Source: Cellulomonas sp. SLBN-39
Lineage (GTDB): Bacteria > Actinomycetota > Actinomycetes > Actinomycetales > Cellulomonadaceae
Assembly: GCF_006715865.1 (NCBI RefSeq)
Contig: NZ_VFOA01000001.1
Span: 3,100,001-3,164,000, forward strand
Length of the DNA stretch: 64,000 nt
Direction of reading: 5' to 3'
In this document: positions 27,901-36,945 of the stretch, piece by piece
How the letters are laid out: the number at the start of each line of letters is the position of its first letter
How positions within the stretch are numbered: the stretch's first letter is position 1
The notes under the pieces: model-generated
Seen by the model: the letters and a program-made list of their open reading frames with translations, nothing else
Told to the model about the DNA's origin: nothing
Databases searched by the model: none
Position numbers and translations under genes: made by a program

Positions 27901-30000
27901 TCAGCCGGGCACGACCACCCGGACGGGAGCGCTGTCCGTCGCGCCGGCCGCGTTGACCAGGCGGGCGACCACCTCGTGCGTGCCTGCGGTCAGGCCGGTG
28001 AGGGTGGTGGTGGCCCGCTGCCGGTGCGGGGTGCGGGCCTCGAGCACCTGCCGGTCGACCTCGACGCCGTCGACGAGGACGACGAGCTCGGTGCCGTTCG
28101 TGCCCCACCACAGGGTCGTCGTGGCGGTCGCGGACCCGTCGCGCACGGGTCCGACCGTGACGGTCGGGCGGCCGGGGGCGGCGTCGCGCACGGTCACCGT
28201 GAGGGGTGCCGAGCGCGCGGTGTCCCAGGGGTTGAGCGCCTCGACGACGTACGTGCGCGTCCCGTCGGTGCGTCCGGTGATCGCGAAGGTCGCCTGCTGC
28301 CGGGCGGGCGAGCCCCCGTCGACGGCCTGCGCGTCCACGAGGACCCCGTCCTCGTACAGGCGCAGCACGGTGGCGTTCTGCCCCCACCACAGGGTGGAGG
28401 TGATCGTGTAGTCGCCGTCGTGCAGGCCGGTGCCCCACCCGTTGTCGTGGGTCAGCCGGGGTGCGTCGGGCGCGCGCTCGGCGACGGGCGTGCCCGAGGG
28501 CAGGGTGGCGCCCGCGCCGGCACGCACGGCCTCGGCGACGTCCTGCGTCGCCTGGACCTGCGGGTCGTAGTGCTCGGCGGGCGTCCACCGTGCCGTCGGC
28601 GCCAGGGGTCGCGGTGCGGTGGCGTTGAACGCGGCGACCAGGTCGGCGGGCGCGCCGTCGACCAGGGTGCCCGTCTCGAGCAGCTGGGTGCCCTTCCACT
28701 CCGTCACGACGCGGGCCGGGTCGACGCCGTCGACGAGCTCGACCGCGTTGTTCTCCGCGACGATGCTCGACTCGATGCCGGCGCCCCACCAGTACACGAA
28801 GTGACCTTCGCGGGTCTGCTCGTACAGGTTGTTGTAGACGTGCACGTCGCCGAACCGCACGCGGGGAGCGCGCTGGCCGATGTCCGTCCACCGGTTGTGG
28901 TGGTAGGTGACGCGGTGCTGGCCGCGGTCCTGCAGGCGTGAGTCCGAGGAGCCGACGATGCTCGTCTTGTCGTGGTCGTCGAAGTGGTTCCAGGACACGG
29001 TCACGAGGTCCGAGCCGTGCGTGACGTCGAGCAGCCCGTCGTGCACCTCGAAGGGGCGTCCGAAGACCGTGGGCAGCGAGCTCGGCGGGTTCTCGCCGTC
29101 GTCGAGCGTGAGGTGGTCCGCCCACACGCTGGTGGACGACCAGACGGACAGGTTGTCGTACGCGGAGTTCCAGTTGCCGGCGGCGGTGTCGCCCGGGTCC
29201 CACTGCGGGAAGCAGTCGTACGCGTCGGAGAGGGTCAGGTTCCGCACGATGACGTTGGACGCGTCGCGGATCCGCAGGTTCGCGCCGGTGATCCCGGCGC
29301 CGGGGCCGACCCCGACGATGGTCACGTTCGACCCGACGTGCTGCTGGGTCGCCCGGGCCTGCACGGCCGCGGCCGCGACGCGGGCGTCCTCCAGCGGGCC
29401 GCTGGGGTCCACGCGGCCCCACGGGCCCTCGGGGTCGTAGTGCGCGATGTAGTCGTCCATCGAGAACGGCTCGCCGGTGCCGGCGACGGTCACCTGGGAC
29501 GCAAAGTCGTCGCAGGTCAGCGGCGTGCCGTCGGCTGCGGTGAACGCGTCGAGCGTCCCGCGCACGTAGATCACGCGGGGCGTGGTGCTCGTGCGCGCGT
29601 CGGTCTGGGTGCCGCCGGGCCGGCCCGCGAGGGCGTCGCGCAGCTGGGCCCAGGTCTGCACGACGTGGACCTCGGCGGGCTCGGCCGCGGCGCCGCCGGT
29701 CGTGCCCCGCGCCTCGACGACCCGCCCGTCGGGACGGGTGGTGCCGTGCCAGGACGCCCAGCCGTCACCGTCGGCGAGCACCTCCCGGCCCAGGTCCCGC
29801 ACCTCGCCCGGGCCGCCCGAGGGGGTCGGGGCGGCGTGCGCGGCGGGGCCGACGAGCAGGCCGGCGACGACCAGGGCCGCGCCGCTGCCGAGCGCGGCGG
29901 CCCGGCGGGCGGACGACGGTGCGCGGGCCGGCCGGTCGGTGCCGGTCGGGGCGGGGCCGGTGGGCCGGTCGGGTGCGGGCAGGTGGGGGGTGGCGCGCAT
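27901..30000 (-). CDS. Secreted pectate lyase (PL1-like) with two C-terminal beta modules
   Basis: 699 residues. An N-terminal signal region (about 30-57: SSARRAAALGSGAALVVAGLLVGPAAHA) follows a Pro-rich stretch and may have an arginine-pair secretion signal. A parallel beta-helix catalytic domain spans about 60-500, with VWADHLTLDDGE, LVTVSWNHFDDHDKTSIVGSSD, RVTYHHNRWTDIGQRAPRVRFG and HVYNNLYE, the Ca-binding and catalytic-Arg signature of PL1. Two about 85-residue modules at about 512-600 and 605-699 each contain a T(S/T)TLWWG-N-T core, like the modules on actinobacterial chitinases. GGGAG lies before the ATG. It degrades polygalacturonate outside the cell. A LacI-type palindrome lies 33 nt upstream. 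Confidence 0.9.
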   Translation of the reverse strand: MRATPHLPAPDRPTGPAPTGTDRPARAPSSARRAAALGSGAALVVAGLLVGPAAHAAPTPSGGPGEVRDLGREVLADGDGWASWHGTTRPDGRVVEARGTTGGAAAEPAEVHVVQTWAQLRDALAGRPGGTQTDARTSTTPRVIYVRGTLDAFTAADGTPLTCDDFASQVTVAGTGEPFSMDDYIAHYDPEGPWGRVDPSGPLEDARVAAAAVQARATQQHVGSNVTIVGVGPGAGITGANLRIRDASNVIVRNLTLSDAYDCFPQWDPGDTAAGNWNSAYDNLSVWSSTSVWADHLTLDDGENPPSSLPTVFGRPFEVHDGLLDVTHGSDLVTVSWNHFDDHDKTSIVGSSDSRLQDRGQHRVTYHHNRWTDIGQRAPRVRFGDVHVYNNLYEQTREGHFVYWWGAGIESSIVAENNAVELVDGVDPARVVTEWKGTQLLETGTLVDGAPADLVAAFNATAPRPLAPTARWTPAEHYDPQVQATQDVAEAVRAGAGATLPSGTPVAERAPDAPRLTHDNGWGTGLHDGDYTITSTLWWGQNATVLRLYEDGVLVDAQAVDGGSPARQQATFAITGRTDGTRTYVVEALNPWDTARSAPLTVTVRDAAPGRPTVTVGPVRDGSATATTTLWWGTNGTELVVLVDGVEVDRQVLEARTPHRQRATTTLTGLTAGTHEVVARLVNAAGATDSAPVRVVVPG

Positions 30001-30032
30001 GCCGGACTCCCTTGTCTCGGTCGCGTCGGGCG

Positions 30033-30044
30033 GAAACCGGTTTC
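30033..30044. promoter_or_regulatory. LacI-family operator candidate upstream of pectate lyase
   Basis: The perfect 12-bp palindrome GAAACCGGTTTC lies 33 bp upstream of the lyase start. The shape (even, central CG-containing dyad with AAAC arms) is that of LacI/GalR-family sugar-operon operators. No LacI gene is in the window, so the regulator would act in trans. Confidence 0.65.
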
Positions 30045-30216
30045 TCGCCCTGCGCGGCGAGCCTTTCACGGCGCCGGCGGGAAGCGCAATCCCTCGGGCC
30101 CGCCGACCTCGTCGCCGAGCCCTGCACCGCCTCCGCGCCGCACCCCGTGGCGTGCGCACTACGGTGAGCCCTGACGGGTGCGCACCCGGGCGGCGACGGC
30201 GAGCGGTGGACGGACG

Positions 30217-30855
30217 ATGAGCGACACGGGCAACGGGGACTTCGAGTTCGAGCGGCGCTTCCTCGCCCGCGACGTCCCTGCCGACATGCTCGACGACGCG
30301 CCCGCGCTCATCGTCCAGAGCTACTTCCTCGCCGAGGACGGCTACGCGCTGCGCGTCCGGGCCCAGGTGCCCGCCCTGCCCGTGCTGCCCTCGCCCCCCG
30401 GCCCCGGCGCCGACGAGCGCACGCTGCTCGAGGCGTACGCCGAGCACGTCGACTTCTGCGCCGTCACCGTCAAGGGCCCCATGGTCGGCGGCACCCGCTA
30501 CGAGGCCGAGCGCGAGCTCGACCCCGAGGTCGGGGTGGAGATGGTCCGCCGCGGCGGCGCGCGGGTGGCCAAGCTCCGGCACGCCGTCTGGCTCGGCGAC
30601 GACGGCTGGGTCGTCGACGTCTTCCTCGGCGCCAACGCCGGCCTGGTGATCGCCGAGGTCGAGCGCGGCGGCCCCGTCACGGACCTGGCCATCCCGTCCT
30701 TCTGCGTCACCGAGCTGACCGCCGACGCCCGCTTCGCCAACGACGCGCTCGCGGTGCGCCCCTACCGCGGCTGGGCCGGGGAGTGGGAGGCCGAGCTCGC
30801 CCGGACCGGCCCACGGTTCCTGCCCGGGTTCGGGCACGACCACCGCATGGTCTGA
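30217..30855 (+). CDS. CYTH domain protein (class IV adenylate cyclase/triphosphatase-like)
   Basis: 212 residues. The N-terminal strand EFERRFL is the ExExK-type motif of CYTH tunnel enzymes in modified form. Charged strands follow: CAVTVKGPMVGGTRYEAERELD, then GDDGWVVDVFLGANAGLVIAEVE. It probably hydrolyses or binds a triphosphate. A cyclase role is not supported. TACGGT at 30160-30165 is a possible promoter -10. The ATG at 30217 has a weak GGA-type ribosome site. Confidence 0.8.
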   Translation: MSDTGNGDFEFERRFLARDVPADMLDDAPALIVQSYFLAEDGYALRVRAQVPALPVLPSPPGPGADERTLLEAYAEHVDFCAVTVKGPMVGGTRYEAERELDPEVGVEMVRRGGARVAKLRHAVWLGDDGWVVDVFLGANAGLVIAEVERGGPVTDLAIPSFCVTELTADARFANDALAVRPYRGWAGEWEAELARTGPRFLPGFGHDHRMV

Positions 30856-30892
30856 CGTCGCACGGCCGGGCGCGCGGGCTGGTCGGCCCGGC

Positions 30893-32032
30893 TCAGGGCG
30901 CCTGCGGGGCGTGGTCGGCCGGCACGGCCTCGGACGCGTGCACCGGCCCCGGCGGGGTCCCGTCGCCGAACGGCCGCCCGCCCAGCTGCTCGCGGCCGTG
31001 GGGCGTCCACCACCCGCTCAGGTCCGGCCCGCCCGGCACGATGCCCGACGGGTTGATGTCCCGCTGGACCCGGTAGTAGTGCTCCTTGATGTGCACGAAG
31101 TCCACCGTGTCGCCGAACCCCGGTGTCTGGTAGAGGTCCCGGGCGTACGCCCACAGGGCCGGCATGGCGCTCAGCGTCGACCGGTTGCACCGGAAGTGCC
31201 CGTGGTAGACCGCGTCGAAGCGCACGAGCGTGGTGAACAGCCGCACGTCCGCCTCGGTGATCGTCTCCCCGACGAGGTACCGCTGCGTGCGCAGGCGGTC
31301 CTCCAGCCAGTCCAGGCGCGCGAACAGCCGCGCGTAGGCGCGGTCGTAGGACTCCTGCGAGCCGGCGAACCCGCACCGGTACACGCCGTTGTTCACGTCG
31401 GCGTACACGAGCGCGGCGACCTCGTCGATCTCGTCGCGCCGCGCGTCCGGGTACAGGTCCGGCGCGCCGGGCCGGTGGTGCGCCGTCCACTGCGTCGACA
31501 GGTCGAGCGTCATCTGCGCGTAGTCGTTGGTCACGACCTGCCCGCTGGGCACGTCCACGATCGCGGGCACGGTGATCCCGCGCGGGTACTGCGGGTCGCG
31601 CGCCAGGTACGCGTCGCGCAGGCGTTCGATGCCCAGCACGGGGTCCACGCCGCCCGGGTCGAGGTCGAAGGTCCACGACCGCCAGTCGTGCGTCGGCCCG
31701 CACACGCCCATGGGCAGCGCGTCCTCCAGCCCCAGCAGCCGGCGCACCACGATCGCCCGGCTCGCCCACGGGCAGGCGCGGGAGACCACGAGACGGTAGC
31801 GGCCGGCCTCGACCGGCCAGCCGTCCCGGCCGTCCGTGGTGATCCTGGTGGTGATGTACCGCGTGTCGCGGGAGAACTCGGCGCCCGGTGTGACGTAGAC
31901 GCCCTGGTCGGCGGGCCTCTCCTCGGTCGTGCCCGGCGCGGCGGCGCCCTCCGTGGGCACGTCTGTGTCCGTGGTGCCTGTGGTGGTCGTGGTGGGGGTC
32001 TCGTCCGTCGTCGTCCGCGTCGCGTCGTCCAC
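30893..32032 (-). CDS. Glutathionyl-hydroquinone reductase-like (Xi-class GST) protein
   Basis: 379 residues with the catalytic cysteine in the family motif SRACPWASRA (about residue 87), DWRSWTFDLDPGGVDP, and the helical GST C-terminal domain (RYLVGETITEADVRLFTTLVRFD). The family reduces glutathionyl-hydroquinones. Actinobacteria mostly lack glutathione, so the thiol here is probably mycothiol. The first 40 residues are a Thr/Asp/Pro low-complexity extension (TTTDETPTTTTTGTTDTD). The GTG at 32032 is the likely start, but a shorter protein is possible because nothing before about residue 45 is conserved. Confidence 0.88.
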   Translation of the reverse strand: MDDATRTTTDETPTTTTTGTTDTDVPTEGAAAPGTTEERPADQGVYVTPGAEFSRDTRYITTRITTDGRDGWPVEAGRYRLVVSRACPWASRAIVVRRLLGLEDALPMGVCGPTHDWRSWTFDLDPGGVDPVLGIERLRDAYLARDPQYPRGITVPAIVDVPSGQVVTNDYAQMTLDLSTQWTAHHRPGAPDLYPDARRDEIDEVAALVYADVNNGVYRCGFAGSQESYDRAYARLFARLDWLEDRLRTQRYLVGETITEADVRLFTTLVRFDAVYHGHFRCNRSTLSAMPALWAYARDLYQTPGFGDTVDFVHIKEHYYRVQRDINPSGIVPGGPDLSGWWTPHGREQLGGRPFGDGTPPGPVHASEAVPADHAPQAP

Positions 32033-32145
32033 CCGCCCGATGATGCCCCGACCCGTCCTCTCGCGCAGGGTCGGCGCGCGAGGCGTCCGTGGGGCCGCCT
32101 ACAGTGGCCGCGCACGATCGCCCGAGACCGGACCGAGGAGGACGT

Positions 32146-33957
32146 GTGCCGCGACCCGCTCGCCCCGGTGCCCGAGCCGACTCCCGCCGCGTCGTGACCG
32201 GCGGAGCAGTCCTGGTCGCCCTCGCGCTGCTCGCCGGCTGCACCTGGCTCGCCGATCCGGCCGCGCAGACGACCCATGCGGCGACGGCGTCGTCTACCAG
32301 GTCGCCCGACCCCGTCGCGGCCGTCCTGGCGGCGCCGACCGGTCCGGTGACGAGTCTCGTCCCCGCCGGTCCTGGTCCCGAGGCCGCGGCATCTGCCGCC
32401 GTGGCTGCGTCGCGCGCCCTGTTCGCGTCCGCGCCCGTGGTCGTGCTCGCCGCGACCGACGACCCCGCCGCGGGGCTGACGGCCGCGTCCGCCGCCGTCG
32501 CGCTCGGCGCACCTGCGCTCGTGGCCCCGCCCCGCCCGGAGACCGGCGCCCCCGCGCCTACGGGGGTCGAGGAGGAGGTCGTCCGCCTCGGCGCGACCGC
32601 GGCCCTCGTCGTCGGTGGCGCGCGCGTCGACGTGCTCCCGCCCGACGTCGCCGTCGTGCGCGTGCCTGCCGGGGCGGACGCCACGGCGCTGGCAGCCGCC
32701 ACCGGGCTCGACGTGGGTGAGAGCGAGCCCGTGCCCGACGACGGGGTCGGCGCCGCTGTCCGGGCGCTCGACCCGGCGGAACCGACCGCGCTCGTCCGGC
32801 AGGTGCCCGAGGGCGGAGAGACGGCGCGCGCCACGGCCGCTGCCGAGGGAGCCGTGAGACCGACGTCGACGCAGGAGGCGGCGGTCCTGCCTCCGACGCT
32901 CCCGCCCGTCGCCCCCGATCGCACGACGGTCGCGCTGGCCGGCCGGGGTGGCACGTCCCCGGCGGTCCTGGCCACCCTCACGGCCGCCGGCGTCGACGTG
33001 CTCGACGTGCCGGGCGGCGACCCGCGTGCCACCAGCGCGACGGTCGAGGCCCTGGCCGAGGCCCGTCCGGACGCTGTTCTCCAGCTGACGGACGACCTCG
33101 GTCCGCCCGAGGCGCTGGCCCGGCGCGTCGCGTCCGCGTCGACGGGCGTGCAGCTGCCCGGCGGCGGCCAGCTCGTGTTCCCCGAGGGCGACGGTGTGCC
33201 CGGCAAGCGGTACGTGGCGCTCTACGGCACCCCCGGGACGCCGTCGCTCGGTGTGCTGGGCGAGCAGGACGTGCCCGCGACCCTCGCACGTGCGCAGCAG
33301 CACGCCGCGCCGTTCCGCGATCTGACCGACGACGTGGTCGTGCCCGCCGTCGAGATCATCGCGACCGTCGCCTCCGCCGGCCCGGGGGACGACGGCGACC
33401 ACTCCCAGGAGCGGTCGGTCGACGACCTGCGCCCGCTCGTCGACGCGGCGCGCGAGGACGGCGCCTACGTGGTGCTCGACCTGCAGCCGGGGCGCACGGA
33501 CTTCCGCACCCAGGCGCAGCGGTACGCCGACCTGCTCGACGAGCCGCACGTCGGGCTCGCCCTCGACCCCGAGTGGCGGCTCGCGCCCGACCAGGTGCAC
33601 CTGCGCCAGATCGGCTCCGTCAGCGCCGCGGAGATCAACCAGACCTCCGAGTGGCTCGCCCGGTTCACGCGCGAGCGCGACCTGCCGCAGAAGATGCTCG
33701 TCCTGCACCAGTTCTCGCTGCGGATGATCAGCGACCGGCAGGACGTCGACACCTCGCACGACGAGCTGGCGGTCGTCATCCACGTCGACGGGCAGGGCAC
33801 GCAGCCCGCCAAGCGCGGCACGTGGGACGCGCTGCGCACGAACGCGCCCGACGTGCACTGGGGCTGGAAGAACTTCTACGACGAGGACGAGCCGATGCTG
33901 GACCCGGCGCAGACGTACCAGGTCGACCCGGTGCCGGACCTGGTCACCTACCAGTAG
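32146..33957 (+). CDS. Lipoprotein with degenerate cell-wall-binding-repeat-like region
   Basis: 603 residues. A lipoprotein signal with lipobox LLAGC puts the lipidated cysteine at 32. Residues about 60-200 show alternating hydrophobic strands and 'alpha-Ala' helices (APVVVLAATDDPAAGLTAAS; ATAALVVGGA) that resemble cell-wall-binding repeat 2, but the usual DRYxTA core is missing. The C-terminal about 240 residues (GAYVVLDLQPGRTDFRTQ, LDPEWRL, HQFSLRMI, VIHVDGQG) look like a TIM-barrel-type domain with conserved acidic strand ends; its function is unknown. GAGGAGG lies 4 nt before the GTG. TACAGT at 32100-32105 is a possible -10. Confidence 0.75.
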   Translation: MPRPARPGARADSRRVVTGGAVLVALALLAGCTWLADPAAQTTHAATASSTRSPDPVAAVLAAPTGPVTSLVPAGPGPEAAASAAVAASRALFASAPVVVLAATDDPAAGLTAASAAVALGAPALVAPPRPETGAPAPTGVEEEVVRLGATAALVVGGARVDVLPPDVAVVRVPAGADATALAAATGLDVGESEPVPDDGVGAAVRALDPAEPTALVRQVPEGGETARATAAAEGAVRPTSTQEAAVLPPTLPPVAPDRTTVALAGRGGTSPAVLATLTAAGVDVLDVPGGDPRATSATVEALAEARPDAVLQLTDDLGPPEALARRVASASTGVQLPGGGQLVFPEGDGVPGKRYVALYGTPGTPSLGVLGEQDVPATLARAQQHAAPFRDLTDDVVVPAVEIIATVASAGPGDDGDHSQERSVDDLRPLVDAAREDGAYVVLDLQPGRTDFRTQAQRYADLLDEPHVGLALDPEWRLAPDQVHLRQIGSVSAAEINQTSEWLARFTRERDLPQKMLVLHQFSLRMISDRQDVDTSHDELAVVIHVDGQGTQPAKRGTWDALRTNAPDVHWGWKNFYDEDEPMLDPAQTYQVDPVPDLVTYQ

Positions 33958-33991
33958 GCGTGGGACGGGTGACGGCGCGGCCCGCCGCGTC

Positions 33992-33997
33992 TAGCGT
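33992..33997 (+). promoter_or_regulatory. -10 hexamer for leaderless LLM gene
   Basis: TAGCGT, 6 nt before the GTG at 34004. Confidence 0.55.
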
Positions 33998-34003
33998 GGC
34001 CGG

Positions 34004-34804
34004 GTGACCGGAACCGCAGCCCCGTCCCAGCCCCGCGTGCGCGTGGGCGTCCAGCTCCAGCCCCAGCACGCCGGGTACGGCCAGATCCGCGACGCGGTGC
34101 TGCGTGCCGAGGATCTCGGCGTCGACGTGATCTTCAACTGGGACCACTTCTTCCCGCTCTACGGGGACCCCGACGGTCGGCACTTCGAGTGCTGGACGAT
34201 GCTCGGGGCCTGGGCGGAGCAGACCGAGCGCGTCGAGATCGGTGCGCTCGTGACGTGCAACTCGTACCGCAACCCCGAGCTGCTGGCCGACATGGCCCGC
34301 ACGGTCGACCACATCAGCGGCGGGCGGCTGATCCTCGGCATCGGCGCCGGCTGGTTCCAGCGGGACTACGACGAGTACGGGTACGAGTTCGGCACGCCGG
34401 GCACGCGGATCGCGGACCTGGCGCAGGCGATGCCGCGGATCCGGGCGCGCTGGGCCGCGATGAACCCGGCCCCCACCCGCGAGATCCCCGTGATGATCGG
34501 CGGCGGCGGCGAGCGCAAGACGCTGCGGATCGTGGCGGAGCACGCGGACGTGTGGCACTCGTTCGGCGACGTGGAGACCCTGCGGCGCAAGAGCGGGATC
34601 CTCGACGATCACGGCGCCGCGGTCGGCCGCGACACGGCGTCCCTCGTGACGCGCTCGCTGGGCGTCGACGGGCAGGAGCCGGGCGAGGTGGGCGCCGACC
34701 TGCTCGCGGCCGGCGTCGGGCTGGTCACGCTGAGCACGAGCGGCCCGGACTACGACCTCGGCCTCGTCGGGCGCTGGGTGCGCTGGCGGGACGCGCAGGG
34801 CTGA
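34004..34804 (+). CDS. LLM-class F420-dependent oxidoreductase
   Basis: 266 residues of the luciferase-like flavin/F420 TIM barrel. It has the strand-1 start VRVGVQLQPQ, VDVIFNWDHFFPL near residue 45, TCNSYRNPELLADMARTVDHISGGRLILGIGAGW (about 83-120) and IPVMIGGGGERKTLRIVAEHADVW (about 165). The NPELLA...IGAGW pattern is typical of F420-dependent members. The substrate is unknown. It stands alone as a leaderless gene. Confidence 0.88.
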   Translation: MTGTAAPSQPRVRVGVQLQPQHAGYGQIRDAVLRAEDLGVDVIFNWDHFFPLYGDPDGRHFECWTMLGAWAEQTERVEIGALVTCNSYRNPELLADMARTVDHISGGRLILGIGAGWFQRDYDEYGYEFGTPGTRIADLAQAMPRIRARWAAMNPAPTREIPVMIGGGGERKTLRIVAEHADVWHSFGDVETLRRKSGILDDHGAAVGRDTASLVTRSLGVDGQEPGEVGADLLAAGVGLVTLSTSGPDYDLGLVGRWVRWRDAQG

Positions 34805-34901
34805 CCCGGGGCGGGCGCAGGGGTCTGACGTGCGACGACGCCCCGCGTGCGGCGCGCGGGGCGTCTGCGCTGCTGCCCGCGCGGGGTGCGGGGGCGGCGT
34901 C

Positions 34902-34907
34902 TAGGCT
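34902..34907 (+). promoter_or_regulatory. -10 hexamer for metallophosphoesterase gene
   Basis: TAGGCT, 8 nt before the ATG at 34916, with no Shine-Dalgarno. Confidence 0.5.
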
Positions 34908-34915
34908 CGGTGCCG

Positions 34916-36832
34916 ATGAACCGTCCCACTCCTCCGGCAGACCCGCCCGGACGCCCGTCCGCACGGTCCGCCGGTGCGTGGCGGGACGTCCTCGCCTCGC
35001 CCCGGCTGGACCCGCGCGGCTGGTGGCGCGCGGTCCGCGCCGTGCCGGCGTCCCGGTGGCGCCGCGGCGCCGCGCTGGGCGTGGTGGCCCTGCTCGCAGC
35101 GGGCACGTTCGGGGTGACGACGGCCTCGGTGCAGGCGTCGCTCGGGCCCCACCTGGCGCGGTACGACGTGACCACCGACGCGACGGTGACCATCGACCTC
35201 GGGCCGCTCGGCACGTTGCAGATCGACTCCCCGCTGCCGCTGACGCTCGGCGTGCGGGCCACCGTGCAGGAGATCCCCGCCGACCTGACCGAGCTGACGC
35301 AGGCGACGACGCTGCAGGCCCTGTCGGGCGACCTCGCGGCGTACCTGCAGTTCTTCTCCGGCCCCGAGGCCGCGGTGCAGGATGTCGCGATCGCGCTCGC
35401 GCAGGACGCGGCGCTGCGCACGGGCCTGGCGCTGCTCGTCCTGGTCGGTGCGGGCCTGGGCCTGGGGGCGCTCCTCGGCGGGGCGCGGCGCCGCGACCTG
35501 CGCGCGGCCGTGCACGCACGGCGGCGGGCGATCGCCGGGGGCACGGCGGTGGTCCTCGCCGGGGCTACCGTCCTCACGTCCAGCCTCGCCCCCGACGACC
35601 GGCCGACCGTGACGCGCACGACGTCGGCGGTGTTCGACGGGACGCCGCTGGCGGGGGCGCGGGTCACCGGTCGGCTCGGCGGTGTGATCGACACGTACGG
35701 CGGCTACGCGGTGGACGTGTGGCGGCAGAACGAGCAGTTCTACCAGGCGGCCGACGACGCGCTCGTCGTCGCGTGGGGCTCGTGGCAGGCGGAGCAGGAC
35801 GCCCTGGTGCAGGGCGCGACCGGCGACGGGGCGACCCCTGGGGCGACGGCCGGAGCCGGGTCGGACGCCGTGGGGCCGACCTTCGCGGCGAGCCTGGAGC
35901 CGACGGGGTCGCCCACAGCCGCTGCCGCGCCCCCGACCGCCACGGCCACGCCCACCGAGGGTCCGGTCGTGGACCCCGTCGTCCTCGTCCTCGTCTCGGA
36001 CCTGCACTGCAACGTGGGCATGGCCCAGGTGATGGGCACCCTCGCGACCCTCGCCGAGGCGGACGCCGTGATCGACGCGGGCGACACGACGATGAACGGC
36101 ACGTCCGTCGAGCAGTACTGCGTGACCTCCTTCGCGCGGGCCGTGCCCGCCGGGGTGCCGCTCGTCACGTCGCCGGGCAACCACGACTCCGCCGAGACGT
36201 CGCGCGTGTACGCCCGGGCGGGCGCGACGGTGCTCGACGGCTCGGTCGTCGAGGTCGCGGGGCTGCGGCTGCTCGGCGACTCCGACCCGAACGAGACGCG
36301 GATCGGCGGCGGCACGAGCACCGCCGCCGAGGAGAGCGCCCCCGAGGCGGGACGCCGCCTGGCGGAGGTCGCGTGCGACGACGGGGACGTCGACCTGCTC
36401 GTGATCCACACCCCGACCGTCGGCGACCAGGCCCTCGAGGACGGGTGCGTGCCGGCGCAGGTGTCGGGGCACTACCACCGGCGCGTCGGGCCCGAGCCCG
36501 TGGGCGCCGGGGTGCGGTACATCAGCTCGAGCACCGCGGGCGCGACGCTCGGGCAGCCCACCGTCGGACCGCTGCGGGGCGTCGCGACGCTGACCGTGCT
36601 GCGGGCCGACCGCGAGACGGGGGCGCTGCTCGACCTGCAGGTCGTCGAGGTGACCCCGCAGGCGACCGTGACGGTCCGCGACCGCGAGCCCTGGCCCCCG
36701 CTGCCGGAGCCCGTCGAGGAGGACGGCGCGTCGGCGGACCCGACCGACGGCCCGACCGGCGGTGCGACGGCGGAGACCACCGGCGGACCCACGCCCCGCC
36801 CGACCGGGACCGGGGGCACCGGCGGCGGGTGA
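34916..36832 (+). CDS. Membrane-anchored metallophosphoesterase
   Basis: 638 residues. Three hydrophobic segments lie near 45-65, 165-185 and 205-222, with a soluble region between the first two. A calcineurin-type phosphoesterase domain spans about 360-570 with all metal-binding blocks: VSDLHCN, DAGDTTMNG, SPGNHDS, LVIHTP and SGHYHRR. The extracytoplasmic tail is Thr/Pro/Gly-rich. The phosphatase faces outward if the helices are as predicted. The substrate is unknown. The next gene, also extracellular, starts 113 nt downstream. Confidence 0.85.
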   Translation: MNRPTPPADPPGRPSARSAGAWRDVLASPRLDPRGWWRAVRAVPASRWRRGAALGVVALLAAGTFGVTTASVQASLGPHLARYDVTTDATVTIDLGPLGTLQIDSPLPLTLGVRATVQEIPADLTELTQATTLQALSGDLAAYLQFFSGPEAAVQDVAIALAQDAALRTGLALLVLVGAGLGLGALLGGARRRDLRAAVHARRRAIAGGTAVVLAGATVLTSSLAPDDRPTVTRTTSAVFDGTPLAGARVTGRLGGVIDTYGGYAVDVWRQNEQFYQAADDALVVAWGSWQAEQDALVQGATGDGATPGATAGAGSDAVGPTFAASLEPTGSPTAAAAPPTATATPTEGPVVDPVVLVLVSDLHCNVGMAQVMGTLATLAEADAVIDAGDTTMNGTSVEQYCVTSFARAVPAGVPLVTSPGNHDSAETSRVYARAGATVLDGSVVEVAGLRLLGDSDPNETRIGGGTSTAAEESAPEAGRRLAEVACDDGDVDLLVIHTPTVGDQALEDGCVPAQVSGHYHRRVGPEPVGAGVRYISSSTAGATLGQPTVGPLRGVATLTVLRADRETGALLDLQVVEVTPQATVTVRDREPWPPLPEPVEEDGASADPTDGPTGGATAETTGGPTPRPTGTGGTGGG

Positions 36833-36945
36833 ACCCGGCTGCTCGGCGCGCGCACCGTGCGGCAGGTCTTGCGCACCGGCCCCGCGCGTGCTCGCCTGGA
36901 CGGGCGGGGACGCGCACGCGCCGCGTCGCCGCGCACGGGGGTGGC

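Noticed and set aside
30001..30843. N-terminal extension of the pectate lyase frame upstream of 30000
   Set aside because: The open frame runs through the LacI-type operator and into the CYTH gene on the other strand. ATG 30000 has a ribosome site and precedes the secretion signal.
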